From: Methanobacteriota archaeon
GTDB taxonomy: Archaea; Thermoplasmatota; Poseidoniia; Poseidoniales; Thalassarchaeaceae
Reading direction: 5' to 3'
NCBI GenBank assembly: GCA_004195615.1
Contig: PSPW01000011.1
Span: 1 to 41,580 of the forward strand
DNA length: 41,580 nucleotides
Part shown: one piece after another, positions 8,101 through 17,475 of the stretch
Numbering within the stretch: position 1 is the stretch's first letter
Layout of the letters: each line of letters starts with the position of its first letter
The notes under the pieces: generated by a model
What the model was told of the DNA's origin: nothing
The model's input: the letters and a program-made list of their open reading frames with translations, nothing else
Databases searched by the model: none
Position numbers and translations under genes: made by a program

Positions 8101-9504
8101 ACGGACATCTCCACTGGATCTAGTAACGGAGATGGGAATTTCTCCTTCTCCCTGGGTCTCGAAGCCGACTCAAATTTTGACTTAGTAATTGAGTCAAGTA
8201 TGGGTGCAGACTCGATCGAGGAACCAGAGTGGGTCCACGGAATTGTTCTGAATTCCGCACCCACTGGTATTTCAGACGGCTTCCATCTGAAGATTTGGAT
8301 CCCGAATCTCCCCGCCTTGGTTGACCTCTCTGTTTCGAGAACAATGATTTCCAGCGGCGAGGTTTGGGCCGTAACAATCGGCTTGGAAGGCTGGGAGCCA
8401 TTCAATTCTGAGCTAGTCATCGCCTCTAAGGGCGTCAACGGGCAAGACGTCTTCCTCACAATCGACGGTCTTGATGTGGGCAAGCCAACCTCACTATTGG
8501 TTGACTCGGTTTTCCGAACTGAGACGGTTGGAGGAATTACCGAGATCTCCACCTCGACTCTTTACTCGATGTCCAATCGACTCGAATGGTTCCATGCCCT
8601 GCTACTGGATAGGCAGGCTGGGAGCAGAACTGAGATGATGGTACAAGACATTCCTGAGTCCGTCGAGATACAAGCAAGCCTAGGGAATGCTTTCTCGATG
8701 GATGTCACAGTCCCTGAGCAGTATCGGAAGGGGGACTTGGGGGTTGGCTCTATCATGATTCAGCAGATGCAGTGGATGGAGGGATCATGGTGGCCTGCTA
8801 CGATGTTCCTGACTCAAGTGCCGGGGTCAATGAATCTCACAACAGAACCGGACTTGAACTTCGATATCACACAGAATCTAGCATTCCAAGGTATGCCAAT
8901 CCTCGACTTTTCTGCATCCAGCGAAGGAATGTCCCTCTACATCGAAGCTCGGGGGAGGGCGATCAACAGCAAGGGGGACGTGGTTCTCATGGCAGAGGGG
9001 CTATCAGACAGACTCTCCATAAAGCCCACCAAATCCTTCGGCTTGAACATTAGATCGAGTGGCGATGGCGTCGACAGATTGTACTTCAGGGCCACAGACA
9101 TCCCAACCATCCCTCCAGTTGTTCTCGAACAGATGGAAGCCCTTGGAGAGAATCTGAAGAGTGCCAACATCCAGATCCATGAATTCGGAAGAATGACCGT
9201 GATGATTCCAGGGTACCAGTTGATCGAGGTGTCGGATGTTCAGGGTGGCAGGATAATCATCTCTGCCAGAGCCACAGCAGAGGTCAACGGAATCGATGTA
9301 GATCTCAGAGGGGTGATGCTCGACGCTCAGGTGACAGGAGGCATCCCTTCTGGGACAACTCTGGGAGTCAATGGATTCGCATCTGATCTCTCGTTACTGA
9401 ACATGATTCCAGGATTCTCCGGCTCAACTAGTCACTGGATGGCCCCAGAACCAGTATCATCGGGAATTCTCACTGTCATCGCTACATTGGGGTGGATGTC
9501 ATGA
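5113..9504 (+). CDS. Giant secreted or surface protein, unknown function
   Basis: A 1463-residue protein with a signal-anchor-like segment at about residues 15-36 (VTLILAVIFVSPLLLPFA) and no other clear membrane helix except a weakly hydrophobic end (SSGILTVIATLG). The body is rich in S, D, G, I and L with alternating hydrophobic residues, as in all-beta extracellular proteins. Residues 186-196 read VDVDGDGDDDI, a calcium-loop motif of the FG-GAP/dockerin type. Cysteines are few and I recognise no enzyme motif. It lies downstream of the PKD/zinc-ribbon protein and its stop codon overlaps the next start (ATGA), so it is probably translationally coupled to the following one-helix protein. It may be a surface scaffold or a subunit of an extracellular complex; that is inference. 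Confidence 0.7.
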   Translation: MDREPHLRKEPSGLAKVTLILAVIFVSPLLLPFASVNGEPRFESSDFGILEELNEMLDERDSFLGSNSVSPLADARIDAVRDAVISSGPDSPISAVGPTIDGLSLVSTSPPAPEHPAPYDLLLTGGNNPGMVDNIWQTLFNITDYVIWTQYIDANGQITEQYQVVSFSSSLFSLLNINTEALLHSVDVDGDGDDDIQVGLKVDVEFIGGWGIEDGTLWIEPGIEFTVRDIGNSASDPDWDSMEALHVSLIKAFSYSASDSLLNLGEGESYVWIIDSRFTTPPNDFKFEVGIERIFFDLAGTGQDFAATLLAAITDPFGLADPPEESGITFASIASPYSLRFENGGQDECSDSYNTSELYTRSSMEISCGVSAGFGYIHYSPPDDNSNRKMWELAYIDARFHPHRESKRLPSSAEIIVRTDSVLPTLGGLEGEKSLTTLEYWADRRSDLHIHFHEDRSELPESESDGSFGNTTDSLGWFRGMPAGTLSEGQIERVFRMLGSTDQPELPGDIPERLGLIIGIKNFTRDSSQNVDDPTLPVNPADPPDSLIVVRSVQPIQELDYTSWFSRGGESQDHRRIHIFADSIPSAVAVYGSFGLGGSAESNNSLDSGNNLDFISKIVDSVILNVVDVFLDVGSILNEVPSTLVELISGSVDAGGISGREIHLLMTDNWLASRNPFPLDELSMQIGSSDHLTSPGNHVILSRDRGLGMIQTDHGPKDPLVPIAASINFSGLQAFSLVDSNSSDTQELTLKTVSNEDIRLAYVSHQTSSLEDSDYQSAWLSDVPNNITISVSASGVDYSASSEIDSIIYSGFDGSHRQVVRISGFPSSFSTTSGSVLSWSSDSAIDLIEAQISDSTEPLSMVGDHFLFHHDPMSNTSSLSATVSGVSEVGWISPLEAGAPGNAGIGTAFATIEGKNTMRINIGNAPSSENLPLNVLAEIDPLPSSLSVQIPTGSDAGPSLDIPELNSSQGMTGVAFFIGGFSDLGRSVNGVLSGITTDISTGSSNGDGNFSFSLGLEADSNFDLVIESSMGADSIEEPEWVHGIVLNSAPTGISDGFHLKIWIPNLPALVDLSVSRTMISSGEVWAVTIGLEGWEPFNSELVIASKGVNGQDVFLTIDGLDVGKPTSLLVDSVFRTETVGGITEISTSTLYSMSNRLEWFHALLLDRQAGSRTEMMVQDIPESVEIQASLGNAFSMDVTVPEQYRKGDLGVGSIMIQQMQWMEGSWWPATMFLTQVPGSMNLTTEPDLNFDITQNLAFQGMPILDFSASSEGMSLYIEARGRAINSKGDVVLMAEGLSDRLSIKPTKSFGLNIRSSGDGVDRLYFRATDIPTIPPVVLEQMEALGENLKSANIQIHEFGRMTVMIPGYQLIEVSDVQGGRIIISARATAEVNGIDVDLRGVMLDAQVTGGIPSGTTLGVNGFASDLSLLNMIPGFSGSTSHWMAPEPVSSGILTVIATLGWMS

Positions 9505-10064
9505 AATCACCACGTGGAATTCTCGGCAAGGCCTCGGAGGCGGACTCAGAAGCCGCTCACGTCATCCTGGAGAAAATCGAGGACATCACCGATGTCATCA
9601 CACCTAAGCGAGTCGTCTTCGCTTCGATAATGACCCTATTGATTCTACTAGCATCGATTTTCTCAATCATTTGGATTATTCCCTATGAGAACGTGGATGT
9701 CGAAGTTGTATACATGCAGGCGGGTTCGGGCCATGTTGTCCTCGTAGAGCTGGACAACAAGGGAAGCCGGGCCATCGAAGATGTCAGCCTGACAATCAGG
9801 TTCCTGGACTCAGAACGGGCAGAGATAGACCGGCATGACTTCTACCTCTCAAAACTCCCTGCTCATAGCTCGATATCCAATACTCCGTCCGACGACCTGG
9901 AACTAATCGTGCTAGGGCAGTCTGTATGGGACGACTACTTCATCGAAATAACACTGGAGTACATCGACAACGACGCACAGAGGGATCTCTACACTTGGAC
10001 TCACGCAGTAGGGAACTGGACCAGGGAGTCTTTCGTCGATCAGACGCCTTTCGAATTATTCTAA
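9501..10064 (+). CDS. One-helix membrane protein coupled to giant surface gene
   Basis: A 187-residue protein with a charged N-terminal part (about 36 residues), one strong membrane helix at 37-62 (VVFASIMTLLILLASIFSIIW) and an extracellular domain of about 125 residues with beta-strand character (VDVEVVYMQAGSGHVVLVEL, then D-V-S-L-T-I-R-F). That domain resembles the CARDB/FxLD-like archaeal beta-sandwiches often found as single copies on membrane stalks, but the family is not certain. ATG 9501 overlaps the preceding stop as ATGA; a GTG at 9492 would add three residues. The overlap suggests stoichiometric synthesis with the 1463-residue protein and possibly a membrane anchor role for it. Confidence 0.65.
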   Translation: MKSPRGILGKASEADSEAAHVILEKIEDITDVITPKRVVFASIMTLLILLASIFSIIWIIPYENVDVEVVYMQAGSGHVVLVELDNKGSRAIEDVSLTIRFLDSERAEIDRHDFYLSKLPAHSSISNTPSDDLELIVLGQSVWDDYFIEITLEYIDNDAQRDLYTWTHAVGNWTRESFVDQTPFELF

Positions 10065-10131
10065 TCCAATTATGCATCAGAAGCCACGAGTGACCCATAG
10101 TATCAAAGCGAGAGAAAAAGGGGATTGAACG

Positions 10132-13100
10132 ATGGAGAAACACGTATCGGTTTTCGTCCTCATCGTCCTCCTCTCATCGACACTGAGTCTTCCAAACCAG
10201 GAGCCCACATCCTATGACGAAATGCGTGACGAACTGGCCACGGATGTCACTAGGATTGAGATTTCCCCGGACCCAGATAGTGTCAGAGACCTTGGGTCTC
10301 CAATCATTGCCGAAGGAGAAGAGGGCCAGCGAGGCCCATGGGCCGACTCCTCGATAGGAACTTACACCACTTCTGGCTTGCTTCTTGATACTGAAATCCC
10401 GTCTTCCATGATGGGAACTAGATCAGATTTGATGATAGTACTGATTTCTCCGGAAACCGGTCTCTGGGATGCTAGGGGGGGCATCCTTGAAGCAGCAAAT
10501 GTAGCTGTGAGGACTACCATCCCCCCTTCTGGTTTCCTCATTCAGGGAACCAGCGAAGAACTCAGCTCAGTCTCCAGCCTACCATTCGTCGTAGCTAGCC
10601 ACCCAGTGCCACTTGCACTAATCGTAGAAGATAGTCTCTGGGACCAGCAGTCAATTTCCGAGGTTGAGGTGATTGGGTGGAAGGATGCAGAATTAGTGAG
10701 GCTCGACTCACCCGGAGTGGGGCTCGCTGGTTCCGTTGCCCGACTAACTCAGAATCACTTGGAAGGAGAGTGGTCGCCTTCCGTTGGAATACACTTCGGA
10801 ACTATCTACCCCACATCAATCCCAACACTGGCAATGAATCCTGAGATCGCATTCGTTTCCTCTATTCCAGAACTATCCATCTGGAACGATTTCGCTCGTT
10901 TACACATGGAAGCAAACTCCGTAGAAGGGTTCTTTTTCACCGGCCTGAATGGGAGTGGCCAGAGAGTTGCAGTTGCAGATACGGGGATAGATCACGATCA
11001 CGGAGACTTCGGTTCAAGGATCGTTCAGAGAATTGACGTGGCGAACGATGGGTCAACAGCCGACACAAATGATGGGCATGGCACGCACGTAGCATGTACA
11101 GTCTTGGGGTCCGGAAGCCACTCGACCTCCTACGAGGGAATCGCGCCTCAAGCAGAGCTCTACATGCAGGCAATGGAGGATGATGACTCTGGAGCCCTTT
11201 CGGGTCCCGGGGTATACTCACTTCTGAACTCGGCTTACAGTTCCGGTGGCGCTAGAATACATACAAACAGCTGGGGTAGCTGGAACTCAGGAGGGGACTA
11301 CTCCACCCAATCCGAGGACGCAGATGACCGAACCTCAACTTGGGATCAGTACTGGTCCTACGATGGAATGACCGTCCTATTCGCTGCTGGAAACGAGAGG
11401 GACGATGGAATCTCTCCCCCCGGGACAGCGAAGAACGTGATTACCGTCGGGGCCCATGTAAACAGATACAGCAGCAATTCTGCCGATGAGATGTACTACT
11501 GGAGCAGCAGGGGTCCCACTGATGACGGGAGGATAAAGCCGGACATCGTCGCTGCTGGAGATTACGTTAGGTCATGTAAGGCACAGGAAGCCACCGAGGC
11601 ACCTGATAATCTCAATGACCAGTGGTATGTTGAGTACAGCGGTACTTCGATGGCCACCCCAGCAGCAGCAGGTGCATCAGCCATTGTCCGAGAGTACCTC
11701 ATGGAGATAGCCGAGAGGCCTTCGCCCCAAGGTGCGCTGGTGAAGGCGATGCTAATCTTAGGTGCCGAGGACATGGGGACTCGCGATATCCCAAACAATG
11801 ACGAGGGATGGGGAAGGATCAACTTGGTCAACACACTTCTCCCAGATAGTGATGTGGGAATCTTCGTCGACGATCGTTCAAGGTTGTCAAGCGGACAAGA
11901 GGCATCATACAACTTTGATGTGACACGTTCAGGAGAACCGCTCAAAGTAGTCTTGGCTTGGTCCGACTACCCCGGGTCGACTTTCTCAGGAACTCAACTC
12001 AGGAACGACTTGAATCTCGAAATCACCTCTCCAGATGGGACCGTAACCTACCTCGGTAACGACTTTGCCAATGGCAGGTCCACAACAGGCGGGGAGAAGG
12101 ATGACAAGAACAACGTCGAGGTAGTGCTAATCGACTCGGCATCCACTGGTATCTGGAACGTCAAGGTCAAGGATTTCTCCCACGGAGGGGGCAGGACCTA
12201 CCAACCATTTGCCATCGCTGTGAGAGGTGTCAACGTCAATGACTTGGCTCCTGATCCTTCCATTCCTCCCGGTTCTTTCGAGATATCCACCCCCATCCCT
12301 CAAGTCGGAGAGCCGACAAGCTTCTCCGTCTCCGTGGTAAACCAGGGCTCTGGCTCTTTCGCCGAAGTTTTCGTCTCTGCGCACATCAACGGAGATCCAT
12401 TGGAGACGAAGTCATTGGGAATGTCCCCTGGAGAACAGGTCAGACTGGAATGGGATTGGACTCCCGAGGCCTCGGACAAGGGCGAAACTGAAATCAGAAT
12501 TGAAGTGGATCCCGGGGGCCAATTGGATGAACTCTATGAGGACAACAACTTGCTTGTAATGACAATAGATGTGAGTGCTCCGGGTATTCAAGCTTCAACC
12601 GAGTCGTCTTGGAAGACTCTCCAGGATGCTTCCGATACCACAACAAAGTGGGAGATTGTGATGACTAACCTTGCACTTTTCGACACCAACGCAAGCATCG
12701 AGGTGACAAAGCCAGTCAGAAAGATTGACGGAGCCGAGTTCGACTGGTTCAAGAGCTTCGACCAGATTTACGTGGAATTGGGGCCGGCCGAGTCGACTAC
12801 CGTGAATCTGACCCTAGTTCACCCAGCTCCCCCTGATCCAGGAACATATTCGCTGGTCATTACTGCAACGGACGAGGATTTCGACGTCGAATCGCAGTTG
12901 GAGATTTTCTTCGATGTACCCGTACTAGCCCAACCCGAAGTAACCCTCCCCTCCGCAGAAATCCAAGTCGACTTCCATGAGGTAACAAATACCTCCGTAG
13001 AAATCCTCAACCTGGGCAACGGAGCTCAGACGTACGACATAGAAATGCTATCACCCGCTGGATGGGATATCGGACTTCTGGAACTGGGCCCCTTTCAAGG

Positions 13101-14616
13101 GTCCAGACAAGGTTCCACTGGGACCCTATCTAAGGGGGGCTCAATCACGGCTGGAATAATGATCACACCCCCGGGTGTCATGCTAGTTGCAGGCTCAACC
13201 TTCTATGCTGAGATATTGGTAAAATCAAGGGTCAGCTCAGAGGTCTGGTCATACCAGATACCAATGGCCATCCAACCGAGTGACTCTGTCGAATTCAGCC
13301 TTGCTTCAGGTGGGAGCGAGGGGGGCGTCCCCGCAGACTCACTCCATGAGATATCTATCCTGATTTCCAATCAGGGGAACAGAGAGATCATCATGACTCC
13401 AATCGAGAGATCACTACCTGGGGGGTGGACAATTCAAGGAGGCCTCAAAGAATTGACAATTCCAATGGGTTCCTCCATTCAGTGGGCTTTCTCAATACAA
13501 GGAAACGGACTCGCCGCCAGTGGTCTAATAGAGATCAGATTCCTAGTGGAGGACGGAGCGTTCTTCGATTGGAATTTCAGTCTGGAGGCAATCTCCGGGG
13601 CAATTCCCGTGGTCTCATTCCACGAGGTGGTATTCGTAGAGGGGACCAACATCAATTCCTCTGCAACCCTCCTTGGCTTGGGAGCCCACCCTGTAGACAG
13701 CCCATTTGACATGGGTTGGAAACTGGAGAACGTAGGGACCTCCATCTGGGAACCCGAAGTATCACTCGAACTTCCCACTGAGGATTGGCTCTCGAGCTGC
13801 TCAGTCAGTCCCATAAGAATCGACCCCGGACAATCTGCAATGGTTTGGTGCTCAATCACCATCCCATTGAGTCAGGAAGCTGGTTCTGAACCCGAGATTT
13901 CACTAATATTGGCAGCAGATGGTGTAGAAGTGAGGGAGACAGTTACTCTCTTCGTTGACACCGTTAGAGAGGTTGAATGGACGTTGATCAACTTCAGCGA
14001 GGCTAGGGAAGACTACTCCACAAACCTCTACCTAGAATTACACAACACTGGTAACGTCGCCATCTCCAACAGAATTGTCACAGATGGTCCAGATGACTGG
14101 AATATCAGGATAATCGACGGAATCCTAGTTACTCTTCAACCCGGAGAGGGAAGGTCAGTTCAGGTTGAGTTCACACCGGACTCCGGTTCAGATGGTTCTC
14201 TTACGATTATGCTGGCAAATGCAGAGGACATCTCAGGGCAGTCAAGAACCCTCGAGATAGAAGTCCTCTCCGACCCCTCTGGAGGAGGCTCCAGCACCAT
14301 CATTTACGTGTTGGGAGCACTAATGTTCATGATTATAGTCTCAGTCTCGGCTGCTCTGACATACACTAGATCAGGAGGCAACCTCTCTTCCATAATTCCC
14401 AGCAGGACCTCTTCACTCAGAAAGAAAAAACAGGAGGATACTCAATCCTCGGAGGTAATAGAGCAAGAATCTATCGAGTACTCGGAGGAAGAGGAAGCTC
14501 CCTCAATTGGGGATCATCAGGAACTGCAGCGTTTCCCCGATTATCCGGGATGGCTCTGGGACCCTGCTAGTGAGGAGTGGGTTGTAGACCCTGAATATGA
14601 CCACGGCGACCAATAG
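10132..14616 (+). CDS. Cell-surface subtilisin-like (S8) protease with Ig-like repeats
   Basis: A 1494-residue exported serine endopeptidase. A signal peptide (about residues 1-20) is followed by a pro-region and the S8 catalytic domain, with the triad D283 (VAVADTGID), H316 (DGHGTHVA) and S506 (YSGTSMATPAAAG) and oxyanion N421 (FAAGN). A jelly-roll domain of the kind common after S8 domains (SDYPGSTFSGTQLRNDLNLEI) lies at about 585-700. A CARDB domain (about 716-814) and several further beta-sandwich repeats follow. One membrane helix is at about 1389-1411, then a cytoplasmic tail of some 80 residues with a K-rich start, an acidic middle and a W-L-W-D...W-V-V-D motif near the end. All catalytic residues are intact, so it should be active. 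It probably degrades proteins outside the cell while tethered to the membrane. Confidence 0.92.
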   Translation: MEKHVSVFVLIVLLSSTLSLPNQEPTSYDEMRDELATDVTRIEISPDPDSVRDLGSPIIAEGEEGQRGPWADSSIGTYTTSGLLLDTEIPSSMMGTRSDLMIVLISPETGLWDARGGILEAANVAVRTTIPPSGFLIQGTSEELSSVSSLPFVVASHPVPLALIVEDSLWDQQSISEVEVIGWKDAELVRLDSPGVGLAGSVARLTQNHLEGEWSPSVGIHFGTIYPTSIPTLAMNPEIAFVSSIPELSIWNDFARLHMEANSVEGFFFTGLNGSGQRVAVADTGIDHDHGDFGSRIVQRIDVANDGSTADTNDGHGTHVACTVLGSGSHSTSYEGIAPQAELYMQAMEDDDSGALSGPGVYSLLNSAYSSGGARIHTNSWGSWNSGGDYSTQSEDADDRTSTWDQYWSYDGMTVLFAAGNERDDGISPPGTAKNVITVGAHVNRYSSNSADEMYYWSSRGPTDDGRIKPDIVAAGDYVRSCKAQEATEAPDNLNDQWYVEYSGTSMATPAAAGASAIVREYLMEIAERPSPQGALVKAMLILGAEDMGTRDIPNNDEGWGRINLVNTLLPDSDVGIFVDDRSRLSSGQEASYNFDVTRSGEPLKVVLAWSDYPGSTFSGTQLRNDLNLEITSPDGTVTYLGNDFANGRSTTGGEKDDKNNVEVVLIDSASTGIWNVKVKDFSHGGGRTYQPFAIAVRGVNVNDLAPDPSIPPGSFEISTPIPQVGEPTSFSVSVVNQGSGSFAEVFVSAHINGDPLETKSLGMSPGEQVRLEWDWTPEASDKGETEIRIEVDPGGQLDELYEDNNLLVMTIDVSAPGIQASTESSWKTLQDASDTTTKWEIVMTNLALFDTNASIEVTKPVRKIDGAEFDWFKSFDQIYVELGPAESTTVNLTLVHPAPPDPGTYSLVITATDEDFDVESQLEIFFDVPVLAQPEVTLPSAEIQVDFHEVTNTSVEILNLGNGAQTYDIEMLSPAGWDIGLLELGPFQGSRQGSTGTLSKGGSITAGIMITPPGVMLVAGSTFYAEILVKSRVSSEVWSYQIPMAIQPSDSVEFSLASGGSEGGVPADSLHEISILISNQGNREIIMTPIERSLPGGWTIQGGLKELTIPMGSSIQWAFSIQGNGLAASGLIEIRFLVEDGAFFDWNFSLEAISGAIPVVSFHEVVFVEGTNINSSATLLGLGAHPVDSPFDMGWKLENVGTSIWEPEVSLELPTEDWLSSCSVSPIRIDPGQSAMVWCSITIPLSQEAGSEPEISLILAADGVEVRETVTLFVDTVREVEWTLINFSEAREDYSTNLYLELHNTGNVAISNRIVTDGPDDWNIRIIDGILVTLQPGEGRSVQVEFTPDSGSDGSLTIMLANAEDISGQSRTLEIEVLSDPSGGGSSTIIYVLGALMFMIIVSVSAALTYTRSGGNLSSIIPSRTSSLRKKKQEDTQSSEVIEQESIEYSEEEEAPSIGDHQELQRFPDYPGWLWDPASEEWVVDPEYDHGDQ

Positions 14617-14703
14617 CCGCGAATAATGAGAACTCCCACAATCGTGATTATTGGCGCACTCAGAGCCCGAAGCCCTTAGAGGGGCGAATGTCTCGGTCAA
14701 TTG

Positions 14704-17388
14704 ATGAGAAGGCCAGATTCTGCGGGCATTATCGCCGTTCTTCTACTGGCCTCCTTCGTTTCCACGCCCGTGGTCGCGTCCGCCGACCTCGCACTGAACG
14801 CCAACCCGACTAACTCCACTGCAACCACCGACGACGCTGCAGAGTACGATATCACGATTATAAATACGGGTGACGAGGATTTGACCGTTTCTCTGAGCTC
14901 TTCGCAAGAGTCAGACTGCAATGGATTCACTTCTAACTTGGATTCTACTGTGGTCTCGGTGGGCGAGGGCGAGTCGGAGACCATCACTCTCACGGTAAGC
15001 ATCAACGACCAGGCATCAGGTGACTGCGTCACCACTGTCAATGCCAACGGGGTCGCATCCAACCCCTCAGAAAACGCCCAAGCAGACGTCGAGGTCACGA
15101 CAACGGCCGAAGGAGGGGGCCAATACTCTGTCAAATTGGACTACATCAACCCAAGCAATGGGGCAGTGGACTACGATGGGGGGGACGATGAGGTGGAGTG
15201 GACGGCAGATGTCGAGAACACAGGGGAGAACGACGCGACAGTCCAACTTGCGATATCCTCCAAATCAGACTGCGACTCGGATGGCCTCGAAGCTTCGGTT
15301 GAACCCCAGCAAATGTCGCTTAACTCCGGTGACAAGGATACTGCAACGGTCACAGTAAATCTTCCTGATGGCAGCTCTACAGAATCAGGAGATCACTGCT
15401 TCGTGCTTGAAGCCACCGTATCTAATGACCCCAATCCCGCAGACCAAGCTAACGACAGTCTAAACCTGAACCTGAAAATCCCAGAGGTCAAGACGTGCGA
15501 CTCCTCTCTTCAGAACCCATCCCATAATCTGGATCCTGGAGAATTAGCGACCAACTCGTTCACTCTCACCAATACTGGAAACACCGCCTGGACCGTAAGC
15601 GCATTCGCCACTTCAGAAGGTCTTGACGTTAGTGACTGGGTCGACTTCGAGACCCCCTCAAGCAGGCTTCTCTCAGAGCCAGGCGGTTCCCAGGACACGA
15701 CCTCATTCGAATTCGAGATTTCCCCGGACGACTCTGTTGAGCCCGGCTCAGTGGATATTTACATCCAAGGAAGGGCCGGTAGCAGCGTAGGATGCGAATC
15801 TCTCCTTCGGGTCAATCTGGGTCAAATCCATGACTCATCGCTATCACTTTCAAATCCTTCAGTCAGCAATGTTGACCCTGGCTCTACTGCCTCAACTTCA
15901 ATGATGGTTACGAACACTGGGAATGGCCAGGACAACTTCGCCCTGGGAGTAAAGGACCTCTCCCCGGGGTGGCTGGTGGAGCTCTCCGAGACCTATGTCA
16001 CAATCGATGGCAGACACTGCAACTCTTCCACGAACTGTGACAGGAAGAGTGTCGAAGTGCAGATCACCGTCCCCGCGAATGCCAAGTCTGGAATCGAGTT
16101 CCCAATCACGATGTACGTCAACTCACAGGGAATCACCCTAGATGAGGTGTCTGCAACGGTGACCGTGGCCGCTGTTCATGCAGGTAGCATCGACCTTCCT
16201 TCCGATTCTCAAACTGGGAGATTCGGACAATGGGTCTCTTTCCCATTAGGACTAACCAATGCTGGCAACACACAGGACAACTTCGCCCTGTCTTCCTGCG
16301 ATCCGAATATCTCAGAGTCATGCGAAGAGACAAAGTGGAATTCTAGGTTCAAGGACGACCAGGGCAACGAGATTTCCCAACTGACAATCCAATCAGAGGA
16401 AACCGCACAGATTTCCCTCGAAGTTCTCGTTTCTGACAATATCAACAACAACTCCGAGTCATTCGATGTGAGGATTGGGATTGTCGGGACAAACATCATG
16501 ATGTCAGAATCTCTGACTGTAACCGTTTCCAACTTCAACTACAGCATGTCGGTGGCATTCGAGAGTCCGGGTGAAGACCCATCACTGATGCGCTTCTCTC
16601 TACCCCCCGGTGGATTGTCATCCCTTTCATTCCTGATTGCAAACACAGGTGACGGAGGGGCGGATGACGTTGTCATCTCCGTCTCCGGCATGGATTCCTC
16701 GGTTCTGAGAACAATAAGCGCCGATGGCCAGGTTCTGGAGGGGGACGAGGTCACCGTACCAGCAAACGGGCATGTCTCGGTCACCATAGATTTCGAAGTC
16801 CTCGATGTGGATAGCGGGACATCGGGAGTAATCAGAGTGGGCGTCACATCGAAGAAGAATACGGGGCAGACTCCGTCTTATGTCGACTTGGTAGTGGATA
16901 TTCGATCAATCCACGATCTGCAGATTGACATGGAAAGCAGTCAGACGAAGGAATCCTCGTACCCAGAAAATACAGAGTTCACAATATTCGTAACCAATCA
17001 TGGAAACATAGAGGAGGAAGTAGAAGTCCTCACCAGCGATTCCCTAAGGGGGTGGACAGTAGACGTGATTGGCGACGAGTTCAAACTCCAACCAGGGCAA
17101 ACAAAAGAGGTCACCGTGAGAGTCACTCCCCCCAGTCAGATGATTGCTAATGACGAGTACTTCTTCACAGTAATAGTCCAACCAAAGGACATGCCAGTAG
17201 CCGGCGAACCAATCGATCTGACAGTCGAGTCAACTGTCGGTGTCGGGGTACTATCGGGTGATGCACAGAAGGCGATTGCAATGGCCATTATTCTGATCGG
17301 TTCGATCGCCCTGACATACCTCTTCATCAGGATCCGAGCGGAGAATCGGATGATGTCAGACTCCAACTACGTGGAACTCGACGATTGA
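14704..17388 (+). CDS. Surface protein of CARDB/NEW3-like repeats, C-terminal anchor
   Basis: An 894-residue exported protein with a signal peptide (GIIAVLLLASFVSTPVVASA) and about seven beta-sandwich units marked by recurring N-T-G or N-[TH]-G turns (IINTGDEDLTV, TNTGNTAWTV, TNTGNGQDNFAL, TNAGNTQDNFAL, ANTGDGGADDV, TNHGNIEEEVEV). These are typical of CARDB/NEW3-type domains, which act in adhesion or as spacers. A membrane helix lies at about 857-878, followed by a short tail rich in R and then D. ATG 14704 is chosen over the TTG directly before it. It follows the protease gene by 87 bases and has the same architecture, so the two may share a surface complex. No catalytic motif is visible. 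Confidence 0.75.
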   Translation: MRRPDSAGIIAVLLLASFVSTPVVASADLALNANPTNSTATTDDAAEYDITIINTGDEDLTVSLSSSQESDCNGFTSNLDSTVVSVGEGESETITLTVSINDQASGDCVTTVNANGVASNPSENAQADVEVTTTAEGGGQYSVKLDYINPSNGAVDYDGGDDEVEWTADVENTGENDATVQLAISSKSDCDSDGLEASVEPQQMSLNSGDKDTATVTVNLPDGSSTESGDHCFVLEATVSNDPNPADQANDSLNLNLKIPEVKTCDSSLQNPSHNLDPGELATNSFTLTNTGNTAWTVSAFATSEGLDVSDWVDFETPSSRLLSEPGGSQDTTSFEFEISPDDSVEPGSVDIYIQGRAGSSVGCESLLRVNLGQIHDSSLSLSNPSVSNVDPGSTASTSMMVTNTGNGQDNFALGVKDLSPGWLVELSETYVTIDGRHCNSSTNCDRKSVEVQITVPANAKSGIEFPITMYVNSQGITLDEVSATVTVAAVHAGSIDLPSDSQTGRFGQWVSFPLGLTNAGNTQDNFALSSCDPNISESCEETKWNSRFKDDQGNEISQLTIQSEETAQISLEVLVSDNINNNSESFDVRIGIVGTNIMMSESLTVTVSNFNYSMSVAFESPGEDPSLMRFSLPPGGLSSLSFLIANTGDGGADDVVISVSGMDSSVLRTISADGQVLEGDEVTVPANGHVSVTIDFEVLDVDSGTSGVIRVGVTSKKNTGQTPSYVDLVVDIRSIHDLQIDMESSQTKESSYPENTEFTIFVTNHGNIEEEVEVLTSDSLRGWTVDVIGDEFKLQPGQTKEVTVRVTPPSQMIANDEYFFTVIVQPKDMPVAGEPIDLTVESTVGVGVLSGDAQKAIAMAIILIGSIALTYLFIRIRAENRMMSDSNYVELDD

Positions 17389-17475
17389 CAGTTCCCAGTC
17401 CTTCGTTCGGATACGCTTATGTCAGTAATTTTTGTGGCCATGTTCAACGGTCCCTACGGGACCGAGGGTGATACC

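Noticed and set aside
7956-8552. A 198-residue frame on the minus strand within the giant surface gene
   Set aside because: It is S/P/E-rich shadow sequence opposite a clearly translated protein, with no ribosome-binding site or domain.
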